A DNA stretch of 8,404 nucleotides from Ruminococcus sp. (GTDB taxonomy: Bacteria > Bacillota > Clostridia > Oscillospirales > Ruminococcaceae): positions 1-8,404 of the forward strand of contig JAAVHK010000090.1 in NCBI GenBank assembly GCA_014799765.1. The letters are read 5' to 3'. Both the position numbers and the translations under genes were made by a program. Shown here piece after piece: positions 1 through 6,736 of this stretch (within the stretch, counting starts at the first letter, position 1; each line of letters starts with the position of its first letter). The notes under the pieces are model-generated. The model saw nothing but the letters and a program-made list of their open reading frames with translations, was not told where the DNA came from and searched no databases.

Positions 1-281
1 AGGGTGCTTTGAAAGTAATGCAGAAAAGACAGGATGCTGTTTCAATTTTTATCGCACCGCCGTCAATAGACGAACTCCGCCGGAGACTTAAAAAACGTGG
101 CACTGAAAAAGAAGCCGTAATAGAGGAAAGAGTTTCACAGGCTGAACGTGAAATAAGTCAGGCAAAAAATTATGATTATATTATAGTCAATGATGTTCTT
201 GAAAATGCTGTAAGTGATTTTTTTTTTTTTTTGCGTGCAGAAAGGCTTAAATCAGAATTTTCAGACGATATTATAGAATGA
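1..281 (+). CDS. gmk: Guanylate kinase, C-terminal part (5' end outside window)
   Basis: This is the C-terminal part of guanylate kinase, the cytosolic enzyme that phosphorylates GMP to GDP with ATP. The reading frame is open from the first bases, and the residues before the first possible start (Gly-Ala at 3-8, then LKVMQKRQDAVSIFIAPPS) match the conserved 'VQGA..V' strand and the 'IFIAPPS' segment of the family, so the gene starts upstream and the TTG at 9 is not the start. The LID region follows (LKKRGTEKEAVIEERV), then the conserved Arg and 'YDYIIVND' segment, and the final 'RAERL' helix. Stop TGA is at 279-281, and rpoZ follows after 11 nt, the usual partner in Firmicutes. Odd: a 15-base T run at 218-232 encodes four Phe in a row just before the last helix. 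The identity is secure; the missing part holds the P-loop. Confidence 0.95.
   Translation, partial: GALKVMQKRQDAVSIFIAPPSIDELRRRLKKRGTEKEAVIEERVSQAEREISQAKNYDYIIVNDVLENAVSDFFFFLRAERLKSEFSDDIIE
218..232 (+). repeat. T15 homopolymer inside gmk
   Basis: Fifteen consecutive T bases lie inside the gmk reading frame and encode the end of an Asp codon, four Phe and the start of a Leu codon. Losing one T would read on to a TAG at 274-276, replacing the last 15 residues with an unrelated tail of nearly the same length; gaining one T would stop at 248-250. No GC-rich hairpin precedes the run, so it does not look like an intrinsic terminator. Homopolymers of this length are prone to polymerase slippage and to sequencing length errors. 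Confidence 0.9.
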
Positions 282-292
282 GGTGTTGAATT

Positions 293-499
293 ATGCTAAG
301 ACCAGCAGTAAACCAGATTATTTCAAAAAATGAAAGTTGTTATTCACTTGTAATCGCAGTCGCAAGACGTGCAAGGGAAATTTCCGAAGAACTCTACGAA
401 AAGGGAATGACCCTCGAACAGAAACCGGTTAAAACCGCCGTTGAGGAAATCGCAAGCGGAAAATACAAGATAGTAAGCACAAATCCGCAAGGTGAATAA
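293..499 (+). CDS. rpoZ: DNA-directed RNA polymerase omega subunit
   Basis: The 68-residue product is the omega subunit, which helps assemble core RNA polymerase by holding the beta' C-terminal region. The N-terminal 'MLRPAVNQI' and 'YSLVIAVARRAREI' carry the family's conserved helix, with the Val-Ala-Arg-Arg-Ala core, and the C-terminal half has the typical 'KPVKTAVEEIASGKYKIV'. Length is normal for the short Firmicutes form. The ATG at 293 is preceded by GAGGTG (280-285) at a 7-nt spacing, which supports this start. It sits 11 nt after gmk, and its TAA stop shares one base with the priA ATG, so the three genes are very probably co-transcribed. In most Firmicutes coaBC lies directly after rpoZ; here it does not. 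Confidence 0.95.
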   Translation: MLRPAVNQIISKNESCYSLVIAVARRAREISEELYEKGMTLEQKPVKTAVEEIASGKYKIVSTNPQGE

Positions 500-2937
500 T
501 GTCATCAATAGCGGAAATAGCTGTCAGCAATACGGCGTATTCATTTGATATGCTTTTCAGCTATGTTATACCCGAAAATTTCATAGCGGAATGTGGTTGC
601 CGTGTTCTCGTACCGTTCGGGAAAGGCAATGCACACCGTATGGGCGTTATCATGAAAAAACGCTCCGGAAGTACAGCAAAGTTGAAGAAGATAATATCTG
701 TAATTGATGATAAACCGGTACTTTCTTCCGAAATGCTTGAACTTGCTTCACATTTACGTGACTATACATTCTGTACGTATTATGACGCTTTGAAAATAAT
801 GTTACCACCTGCAATGAATGTACAGATACAGGAAAAAATCAGAATAAACAGGGATTTCACCGGCGATACATCATTGAGTACACAGGCATCTGAACTCTTT
901 GAAAAACTGAAAAATTTTCCCGATGACAAACAGGTAAATGATTTTATAAACAGTTTTATTTCTGAAAACGGCAGAAAGGCTGTCGACGAACTTTGCGAAA
1001 GCAATGCGGTTATTTCAGATAATATTTTCCGTCAGAACGTCAGGGACGCTACTATGAAAATGGTACGCCTTACAGAAAAATATATCAGTAATCCGGAAAA
1101 TTTCACGCTTACAAAAAAACAGAAAACTGTTGTTGATTTTCTTGAAGAAAATAATACGGCTTCCGTCCGTGAAACCGCTTATATGTGCGGAGTAACCGGA
1201 GTTGTCATTTCAAATCTTGTAAGAAACGGTACGGCAGAATATTACGAAATTGAAGTATTCCGTCATGTAGAGGACTTTTCAGAGGGTCATATTGATATAA
1301 ATGATACGGTTCTTTCTGAGGAGCAACAGGCAGTATATAATACTGTATCGCAACAGATACAGAACAGTAAACCGGCTGTCTACCTGCTCCACGGCGTGAC
1401 CGGTAGCGGAAAAACAGCAGTATTTGAAAAACTTATTGAATATACTGTAAATTCCGGCAGACAGGTACTTCTTCTTATTCCGGAAATAAGCCTTACACCA
1501 CAGATTTTAAAAAGATTCCGTTCACTTTTCGGCGAAAGAGTAGCGGTTATCCATAGCGGACTGTCTATGGGTCAGCGACTTGACGAATATAAGCGTATAA
1601 AATACGGTCAGGCGGATATTGTCATAGGTACAAGAAGTGCTGTATTTGCACCGCTTGAAAATATAGGTCTTGTAATCATGGACGAAGAGGGCGAAAAAAC
1701 CTATAAATCGGAAATTTCACCACGCTATGATACACATGACATTGCAAAAAGAAGATGTTTTTATCATAACGCAACACTTTTACTGGCATCTGCCACACCG
1801 TCTATGGAAAGTTATTACCTTGCAGAAAAAAATATCTATCATCTTGTAAGACTGAAAAAACGTTATCAGAATATGCCGTTGCCGGAAGTAAGTATTGTCG
1901 ATATGGACGAGGAACGCCGGAACGGTAATACGAATTTTTTCAGTAATAAACTTGTCAATGAGATAAACGAAAACCTCGCCAACGGTGAACAGACTATATT
2001 ATTACTTAACCGCCGTGGGTATCATACCGTAATAAGCTGTGCTGACTGTTCAAAGACAGTACAGTGTCCTAACTGTTCAGTACCGCTTACCTATCACAGA
2101 AAAAATGAAAGGCTTATGTGTCATTATTGCGGATATTCAGCAGAGTATATCTATAAATGTCCGTCATGTGATTCCACAAGGCTTAAACGTATCGGCTTCG
2201 GTACACAACGTCTTGAAGAAGAACTTGATATGTATTTTCCATATGCACGTGTTCTCCGAATGGACGCCGATACAACTTTTTCAAGATATTCGTATGAAAA
2301 GGGTTTCAATGATTTCCGTAACAAAAAGTACGATATAATGATAGGTACGCAGATGATTGGCAAGGGGCTTGACTTTCCGGACGTAACACTTGTCGGTGTG
2401 CTGTCAGTCGATGGTGCTTTATATGCCGGTGATTTCCGTGCATATGAAAGAACATTTTCACTTATAACGCAGGTAGTCGGAAGAAGCGGACGTGGTGAAC
2501 GTACCGGACGTGCGGTACTACAGACCGAAAATCCGGAACATTATATAATAAACCTTGCAAGTCAGCAGGATTACGAAAATTTCTATAAAGAAGAAATAGC
2601 CCTCCGGCGTGCTATGGTATTCCCACCGGTATGCGATTTGTGTGTTTTTGCGTTTTCGGGCAGGGACAGTACAGCAGTACAGACCGGTGCAGAAGCCGTA
2701 TTCATGCTTATGAAACGGAAACTTGACGAAATTCAGCCGAAAACTCCTGTAAAGGTAATAAGACCGGTCAGAAGTTCGTACGAAAAAATAAACGGACGTT
2801 ACAGGTGGCGAATAATAATGAGGTGTAAGAATACCGCTGAAATAAGAGGTTTTATAAGCGATATACTTAAAAGTTCCGTAAAGCTGAAAGAAATGAAAGA
2901 TATTTCAGTTTTTGCCGATATGAACGGCGATACATGA
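499..2937 (+). CDS. priA: Primosomal protein N' (replication restart helicase PriA)
   Basis: PriA is a 3'-5' superfamily 2 helicase that recognises stalled or collapsed forks and starts primosome assembly so DnaB can be reloaded. The 812-residue length is close to the Bacillus form. The N-terminal 3'BD-type segment ('AEIAVSNTAYSFDMLFSYVIP') is followed by a winged-helix-like region around 205-255. The helicase lobes show Walker A GVTGSGKT at 299-306, motif II at 395-398, 'LASATPS' (motif III), 'GTQMIGKGLDFPD' (motif V) and 'QVVGRSGRG' at 658-666 (motif VI). Eight zinc-binding cysteines sit in four CxxC pairs between the lobes (C514/517, C523/526, C541/544, C554/557). Odd: motif II reads DEEG rather than the usual DEEH. 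The ATG overlaps the rpoZ stop (TAATG), with AAGGTG at 489-494 as ribosome site, which points to translational coupling. Confidence 0.96.
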   Translation: MSSIAEIAVSNTAYSFDMLFSYVIPENFIAECGCRVLVPFGKGNAHRMGVIMKKRSGSTAKLKKIISVIDDKPVLSSEMLELASHLRDYTFCTYYDALKIMLPPAMNVQIQEKIRINRDFTGDTSLSTQASELFEKLKNFPDDKQVNDFINSFISENGRKAVDELCESNAVISDNIFRQNVRDATMKMVRLTEKYISNPENFTLTKKQKTVVDFLEENNTASVRETAYMCGVTGVVISNLVRNGTAEYYEIEVFRHVEDFSEGHIDINDTVLSEEQQAVYNTVSQQIQNSKPAVYLLHGVTGSGKTAVFEKLIEYTVNSGRQVLLLIPEISLTPQILKRFRSLFGERVAVIHSGLSMGQRLDEYKRIKYGQADIVIGTRSAVFAPLENIGLVIMDEEGEKTYKSEISPRYDTHDIAKRRCFYHNATLLLASATPSMESYYLAEKNIYHLVRLKKRYQNMPLPEVSIVDMDEERRNGNTNFFSNKLVNEINENLANGEQTILLLNRRGYHTVISCADCSKTVQCPNCSVPLTYHRKNERLMCHYCGYSAEYIYKCPSCDSTRLKRIGFGTQRLEEELDMYFPYARVLRMDADTTFSRYSYEKGFNDFRNKKYDIMIGTQMIGKGLDFPDVTLVGVLSVDGALYAGDFRAYERTFSLITQVVGRSGRGERTGRAVLQTENPEHYIINLASQQDYENFYKEEIALRRAMVFPPVCDLCVFAFSGRDSTAVQTGAEAVFMLMKRKLDEIQPKTPVKVIRPVRSSYEKINGRYRWRIIMRCKNTAEIRGFISDILKSSVKLKEMKDISVFADMNGDT

Positions 2938-2966
2938 ATATAAAAAACAAGAAAGGATTATAACAA

Positions 2967-3428
2967 ATGGCTTTGAGAAAAATTTTAACCGACAAAGACG
3001 AATCACTTCACAAAGTATGCAGACCTGTTGAAAAATTCGATGCAAAACTTGCACAGTTGCTTGACGATATGCACGAAACTCTCGACAAGGCACAGGGTGT
3101 AGGACTTGCCGCCCCGCAGATTGGCATATGCCGACGTATATTTATAATGCATCTCGAAGAGGGCAGTATTGAGGCAATCAATCCGGAAATAATAGTCCGT
3201 AAAGGTAAACAGCGTGTTGAGGAAGGCTGTCTTTCATGTCCGAATGTGTGGGGATTCGTTACACGTCCTATGCGTTGCCGTCTGAAAGCTCAGGACAGAA
3301 ACGGTAACTGGTGGGAACGTGATTTCAGGGAACTCGGTGCACAGTGTACAGAACACGAATATGACCATCTCGACGGACACGTTTTCACCGAAAAAGTAGA
3401 AGAATTTTTCGTACCTGAGGAGAGTTAA
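2967..3428 (+). CDS. def: Peptide deformylase
   Basis: Deformylase removes the N-formyl group from nascent proteins as they leave the ribosome and uses an active-site metal, usually Fe2+. All three family motifs are present: motif I GVGLAAPQ (44-51), motif II EGCLS with the metal-ligand Cys88, and motif III HEYDH with His130, Glu131 and His134. The 153 residues match type 1/3 bacterial enzymes, without the insertions of the long type 2 Gram-positive form. The ATG is preceded by AAAGGA (2950-2955) 11 nt upstream, in a 29-nt gap after priA, the largest gap in the window. fmt follows 6 nt downstream, the usual pairing of the enzyme that removes formyl with the one that adds it. Nothing unusual is seen in the active site. 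Confidence 0.96.
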   Translation: MALRKILTDKDESLHKVCRPVEKFDAKLAQLLDDMHETLDKAQGVGLAAPQIGICRRIFIMHLEEGSIEAINPEIIVRKGKQRVEEGCLSCPNVWGFVTRPMRCRLKAQDRNGNWWERDFRELGAQCTEHEYDHLDGHVFTEKVEEFFVPEES

Positions 3429-3434
3429 TATTTT

Positions 3435-4361
3435 ATGAAGATTGTATTTATGGGTACACCTGATTTTGCAGTACCGTGTCTGCGTAAACTGGCAGAAAGT
3501 CCGCACGAAGTTGTAGCAGTTTTCACGCAACCCGACAAGCCGAAAGGAAGAGGGTATAAGATGATACCTACACCAGTTAAGTCCGTAGCTATGGAATACG
3601 ATATACCGGTATATCAGCCGGTATCGCTCCGTAAGGGTGAGGACGCTGAAAAATCGCTTGAAATCCTGAAAAATATTTCACCGGATTTGATAGTGGTCAC
3701 GGCATACGGACAGATTCTTCCGAAAGAAATTCTTGAACTTCCGAAATACAGATGTATAAATATTCACGCCTCACTGCTACCGGCTTACAGAGGTTCAGCC
3801 CCTATAAACTGGTGTCTGCTGAACGGCGAAAAAATAACAGGTATAACTTCAATGCTTATGTCAGAGGGTCTTGATACCGGCGATATGCTTATTAAAAAAT
3901 CAACGGAAATAGGCGTAAATGAAACGTATCAGGAATTATATACAAGACTTGCTGATATGGGCGGTGAAGTTCTTGCGGAAACCATAACGGCTATTGAAAA
4001 CGGTACACTCACACCGGAAAAACAGGACGATTCGCTTACAAGTCATGCCCCTATGATTCGTAAGGAGATGAGTTTTCTGGACTTTTCAAAAAGCGTACAG
4101 GAAATTCATAATACCATACGTGGCGTGACAGGTTTCACGACGTTAGGCGGAAAAAGACTGAAAATTTTCAAATCTGAAATAGTTTCGGGTACTTCCGGAG
4201 CGGAAGACGGTACTGTAGTAAATACCGGTGATTTCACCGTAAAATGCGGTGACGGTGGGCTGATAAAGTTCAATGAAATTCAGCTTGAAGGCGGAAAACG
4301 TCTGAAAACAGCTGATTTCCTCCGTGGCAGAAAACTCACAACCGGCGAAAAATTAGGTTAA
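3435..4361 (+). CDS. fmt: Methionyl-tRNA formyltransferase
   Basis: Fmt transfers a formyl group from 10-formyl-tetrahydrofolate to Met-tRNAfMet, making the initiator tRNA used in bacterial translation. The N-terminal Rossmann-type formyltransferase domain starts with 'MKIVFMGTPDFAVP' and carries the catalytic triad Asn109, His111 and Asp147, with the folate-binding loop SLLPAYRG at 113-120; the His-to-Asp spacing of 36 equals that of the E. coli enzyme. The tRNA-binding loop 'KGRGYKMIPTPVK' follows the first strand-helix unit. The C-terminal OB-fold domain covers roughly residues 205-308 and ends with the typical 'L.G.KLTTGEKLG'-like tail. GAGGAG at 3418-3423, inside the end of def, is the ribosome site and supports the ATG at 3435. 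A 16-bp perfect palindrome lies within the gene at 3600-3615. Confidence 0.96.
   Translation: MKIVFMGTPDFAVPCLRKLAESPHEVVAVFTQPDKPKGRGYKMIPTPVKSVAMEYDIPVYQPVSLRKGEDAEKSLEILKNISPDLIVVTAYGQILPKEILELPKYRCINIHASLLPAYRGSAPINWCLLNGEKITGITSMLMSEGLDTGDMLIKKSTEIGVNETYQELYTRLADMGGEVLAETITAIENGTLTPEKQDDSLTSHAPMIRKEMSFLDFSKSVQEIHNTIRGVTGFTTLGGKRLKIFKSEIVSGTSGAEDGTVVNTGDFTVKCGDGGLIKFNEIQLEGGKRLKTADFLRGRKLTTGEKLG
3600..3615. repeat. 16-bp perfect palindrome inside fmt
   Basis: GATATACCGGTATATC reads the same on both strands with no spacer; the symmetry ends at the flanking C and A. It encodes Asp-Ile-Pro-Val-Tyr in fmt. A palindrome of this size is expected about once per several tens of kilobases, so it may be chance. 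No function is claimed. Confidence 0.6.
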
Positions 4362-4368
4362 AAGGTGG
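4361..4368 (+). promoter_or_regulatory. Ribosome binding site that decides the rsmB start
   Basis: AAAGGTGG lies 5 nt before the ATG at 4374. It overlaps the GTG at 4365, which therefore cannot use it, so the shorter 433-residue RsmB is favoured over the 436-residue reading. Confidence 0.7.
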
Positions 4369-4373
4369 CGTGT

Positions 4374-5675
4374 ATGTCAGATGCAAGGTATACAGCAGTA
4401 AAATTATTATGCAAGACATTTTCCGGCGGAAGTTTTTCAAATATACAGTTAAATAACGGTCTTAAGAAATCGGGTCTCGAAGAACGTGATAAAAAATTAT
4501 GTTCGCTGATATATTACGGCGTTATCGAAAGAAAAATTTACCTTGATTATATCATAGAAAAATTTTCTTCAAGACCGTTAAAAAAACTTGATGATGTTAT
4601 TCTTAATATACTGAGGTGCGGAATATATCAGCTTATGTTTGCGGAAAATATTCCCGAAAGTGCGGTAGTAAATGAAAGCGTAACGCTTGCACGGAAATTC
4701 GGTAAAAAAAGTGCTTCCGGAATGGTAAACGCTGTTTTGCGTAATTTTATCCGGCAGGGGAAAAAAGTTCAGCTTCCGGACGAAAAGTATAAAAGATATA
4801 GTATAGAGTATTCCGCACCACCGGAATTTACAGAAAGTCTTGTTAATGATTACGGTGAAGAACTCGCAGTAAATCTTCTTGCCGATTCTTTAGGAAGTCC
4901 GCCCGTTACAGTCCGCATGAATCCGTTGAAATGTACGGAGCAGGAATTTATTTCCGCACTCGGAAACATAAAGGCGGTAAAAAATGAAATAATTCCGGAA
5001 TGTTATTCGCTGTCCGGAGATGTTACGAATACAGAGGCATTCCGGAAAGGTTATTTTCACGTACAGGATTTAGCATCACAGTTGTGTTGCGAATCGCTTG
5101 CACCGTCGGAAAATGATGTAGTACTTGATATATGTTCTGCTCCTGGTGGCAAGGCGTTCACAATGGCGGAAATAATGCACGGTAAGGGAAAAATAATGGC
5201 TTTTGACCTGCATCAGAAACGTGTTGAATTAATCCGTTCAGGTGCGGAACGTCTGGGACTGACAAATATTTATGCCGATACCGGTGACGCTCTGAAATTC
5301 AATCCGGATTTACCACAGTTTGATAAAATTCTGTGTGATGTGCCATGCTCAGGGCTGGGGGCGGTCCGGCGAAAGCCGGAAATAAAGTATAAAAATTTCG
5401 ACGATTTTTCATGTCTGCCGGATATTCAGTACAATATTGCCGAAAACGCTTTGAATTATCTGAAAACCGGCGGTGAAATGGTTTATTCAACCTGTACTTT
5501 ACGTAAAGCCGAAAACGAATATATTATAGAAAAACTTCTTTCCGTACACAAGGAGCTTGAACCGGTTCAGCTACCTGAACCACTCGGCGAAAGATTCGGT
5601 AGTATGGTTTCAATATTTCCGTGTTACTTCGGCAGTGACGGATTTTTTATAGCAAAATTAAGGAAAGTAAGGTGA
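4374..5675 (+). CDS. rsmB: 16S rRNA (cytosine-967-C5) methyltransferase
   Basis: RsmB uses S-adenosylmethionine to methylate C5 of cytosine 967 (E. coli numbering) in 16S rRNA. The first ~130 residues form the NusB-like RNA-binding domain ('SNIQLNNGLKK', 'ILRCGIYQLMF', 'AVVNESVTLARKFG'), followed by a linker and the Rossmann methyltransferase domain. SAM motif I is DICSAPGGK at 252-260. The two family cysteines are Cys325 in DVPCSG and Cys374 in YSTCT, followed by 'ENEYII'. I chose the ATG at 4374 (433 residues): AAAGGTGG at 4361-4368 lies 5-6 nt before it, whereas the in-frame GTG at 4365 lies inside that ribosome site and would have none. It starts 12 nt after fmt and ends overlapping rlmN by 4 nt. 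Other members of the NSUN/RsmB family (RsmF, YebU-like) lack the NusB-like domain, so RsmB is the better call. Confidence 0.94.
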   Translation: MSDARYTAVKLLCKTFSGGSFSNIQLNNGLKKSGLEERDKKLCSLIYYGVIERKIYLDYIIEKFSSRPLKKLDDVILNILRCGIYQLMFAENIPESAVVNESVTLARKFGKKSASGMVNAVLRNFIRQGKKVQLPDEKYKRYSIEYSAPPEFTESLVNDYGEELAVNLLADSLGSPPVTVRMNPLKCTEQEFISALGNIKAVKNEIIPECYSLSGDVTNTEAFRKGYFHVQDLASQLCCESLAPSENDVVLDICSAPGGKAFTMAEIMHGKGKIMAFDLHQKRVELIRSGAERLGLTNIYADTGDALKFNPDLPQFDKILCDVPCSGLGAVRRKPEIKYKNFDDFSCLPDIQYNIAENALNYLKTGGEMVYSTCTLRKAENEYIIEKLLSVHKELEPVQLPEPLGERFGSMVSIFPCYFGSDGFFIAKLRKVR

Positions 5676-6736
5676 ATGATTTGGAAAAAACTGATATTCT
5701 TAGTCTTGACCTTACTGAACTTGAAAATATTTTAACAGAACACGGTGAAAAAAAATTCCGTGCAAGACAGATTTTTCAATGGCTTCATGTAAAAAAGGTA
5801 TTTGATTTTGACAAAATGACTGATATTTCTGCACAATTAAGGGAGTATTTAAATGGAAATTTTTGTATAAACAGACTATTTATACAAAAAAGACTTGAAT
5901 CTTCTATAGATAATACTGTAAAATATCTATATAGACTTCCGGACGGTAATTATATAGAAACTGTCCTCATGAAATACAATTACGGTTACAGTATATGTGT
6001 TTCAACACAGGTAGGTTGTAAAATGGGTTGCCGGTTCTGTGCTTCGGCGATTGCAGGATTTGTCCGGAATCTTTTACCTTCTGAAATACTCATGCAGATT
6101 TACGAAACCGAAAAAAATTCCGGTGTAAGAGTTTCCGGCGTGGTACTTATGGGAATAGGCGAACCGCTTGACAATTACGGGAATGTAATGAAATTTCTGT
6201 CATTGATTTCCGATAAGAACGGAAATAATTTCAGTCTCAGACACGTTTCATTGTCAACGTGCGGAATTGTCCCACGTATATATGAACTCGCTGAACTGAA
6301 AACCGGTCTCACGCTGTCGGTTTCACTGCACTGTGCGGACAATAAAGGGCGTTCTGAAATAATGCCTGTAAACAGAAAATACAGTATCGAAACACTTCTT
6401 GAGGCGTGCCGGTACTATATCAGAACTACAGGACGGCGTATTACTTTTGAATATGCTGTCATTGAAAATGTAAATTCTTCCGCCGACGATGCGGACAGGC
6501 TTGCGGATTTGCTGAGAGGTCTTAACTGTCATGTGAATCTTATTCCTGTAAACAAAGTCAGGGAAAGAAATTACCGGACTGCCAGAACAGGCGTAACTGC
6601 ATTTGCGGAACGTCTCGGCAGAAGGGGAATAAATGCAACCGTGAGAAGAACTCTCGGAAGCGATATTGAAGCGGCTTGCGGTCAGCTCCGGCGTGACGTC
6701 GCTGAACAGGATAGAAATGGAGGTGCGGATTTTTGA
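5672..6736 (+). CDS. rlmN: Dual-specificity RNA methyltransferase RlmN (23S A2503 / tRNA A37)
   Basis: RlmN is a radical-SAM enzyme that makes 2-methyladenosine at A2503 of 23S rRNA, in the peptide exit tunnel, and at A37 of certain tRNAs. Numbered from the GTG at 5672, the [4Fe-4S] motif CxxxCxxC is Cys116, Cys120 and Cys123, followed by 'GFVRNL'; the SAM-binding GEP motif is at 163-165; the C-terminal Cys336 in 'AACGQL' is the cysteine that carries the methyl group in the family. The first ~100 residues are the N-terminal accessory RNA-binding domain ('KFRARQIFQWLH'). The start is ambiguous: GTG 5672 has AAGGA at 5660-5664 and overlaps the rsmB stop (GTGA), while TTG 5681 has AAGGTGA at 5669-5675 and gives a more family-typical N-terminus (MEKTDI). 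The difference is three residues. GC content climbs sharply from 5' to 3' within the gene. Cfr is an alternative within this family, but the RlmN-type context and motifs favour RlmN. Confidence 0.94.
   Translation: MNDLEKTDILSLDLTELENILTEHGEKKFRARQIFQWLHVKKVFDFDKMTDISAQLREYLNGNFCINRLFIQKRLESSIDNTVKYLYRLPDGNYIETVLMKYNYGYSICVSTQVGCKMGCRFCASAIAGFVRNLLPSEILMQIYETEKNSGVRVSGVVLMGIGEPLDNYGNVMKFLSLISDKNGNNFSLRHVSLSTCGIVPRIYELAELKTGLTLSVSLHCADNKGRSEIMPVNRKYSIETLLEACRYYIRTTGRRITFEYAVIENVNSSADDADRLADLLRGLNCHVNLIPVNKVRERNYRTARTGVTAFAERLGRRGINATVRRTLGSDIEAACGQLRRDVAEQDRNGGADF
5860..5890. repeat. Perfect 12-bp inverted repeat with 7-nt loop inside rlmN
   Basis: The left arm TTTTTGTATAAA (5860-5871) and the right arm TTTATACAAAAA (5879-5890) are exact reverse complements separated by CAGACTA. 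The arms are AT-rich (2 G/C in 12), so the RNA stem would be weak and it does not resemble a classic intrinsic terminator. It lies in the most AT-rich part of rlmN. The pairing is read directly; any role as an operator, cruciform or translation pause site is unproven. Confidence 0.75.
6719..6725 (+). promoter_or_regulatory. Strong ribosome binding site for the TTG start of stp
   Basis: GGAGGTG, inside the end of rlmN, lies 7 nt before the TTG at 6733. This near-ideal match to the 16S 3' end is what makes the TTG a credible start; no ATG or GTG exists in frame before the conserved TDIG segment. Confidence 0.75.

Noticed and set aside
218..240. T run in gmk as an intrinsic terminator
   Set aside because: No GC-rich stem precedes the T tract, and it lies within a conserved coding region followed directly by coupled genes.
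2039..2338. 99-codon open frame on the + strand inside priA
   Set aside because: It is an out-of-frame reading of the zinc-binding and motif V region of PriA, with no ribosome site and no recognisable domain.
2912..2944. Possible promoter before def (TTGCCG ... TATAAA)
   Set aside because: The spacer is 21 nt, too long for a normal sigma-A promoter, and the -35-like box is inside priA; the gap is only 29 nt.
3234..3530. 98-codon open frame on the - strand across the def-fmt junction
   Set aside because: It is antisense to the deformylase active-site motif and the Fmt N-terminus, with no coding signal of its own.
4222..4241. Short inverted repeat CGGTGA-TT-TCACCG in fmt
   Set aside because: The 2-nt loop is too tight for a hairpin with full arms, and the 6-bp arms are common by chance.
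5337..5351. DVPCSG in RsmB instead of the E. coli DAPCSG
   Set aside because: As I recall the family, Val at this place is common in Firmicutes RsmB; both catalytic-type cysteines are kept.
5748..5755. Run of eight A in rlmN as a programmed slippage site
   Set aside because: Eight A bases coding Lys-Lys are unremarkable at this GC content, and the product downstream is the full, intact RlmN frame.
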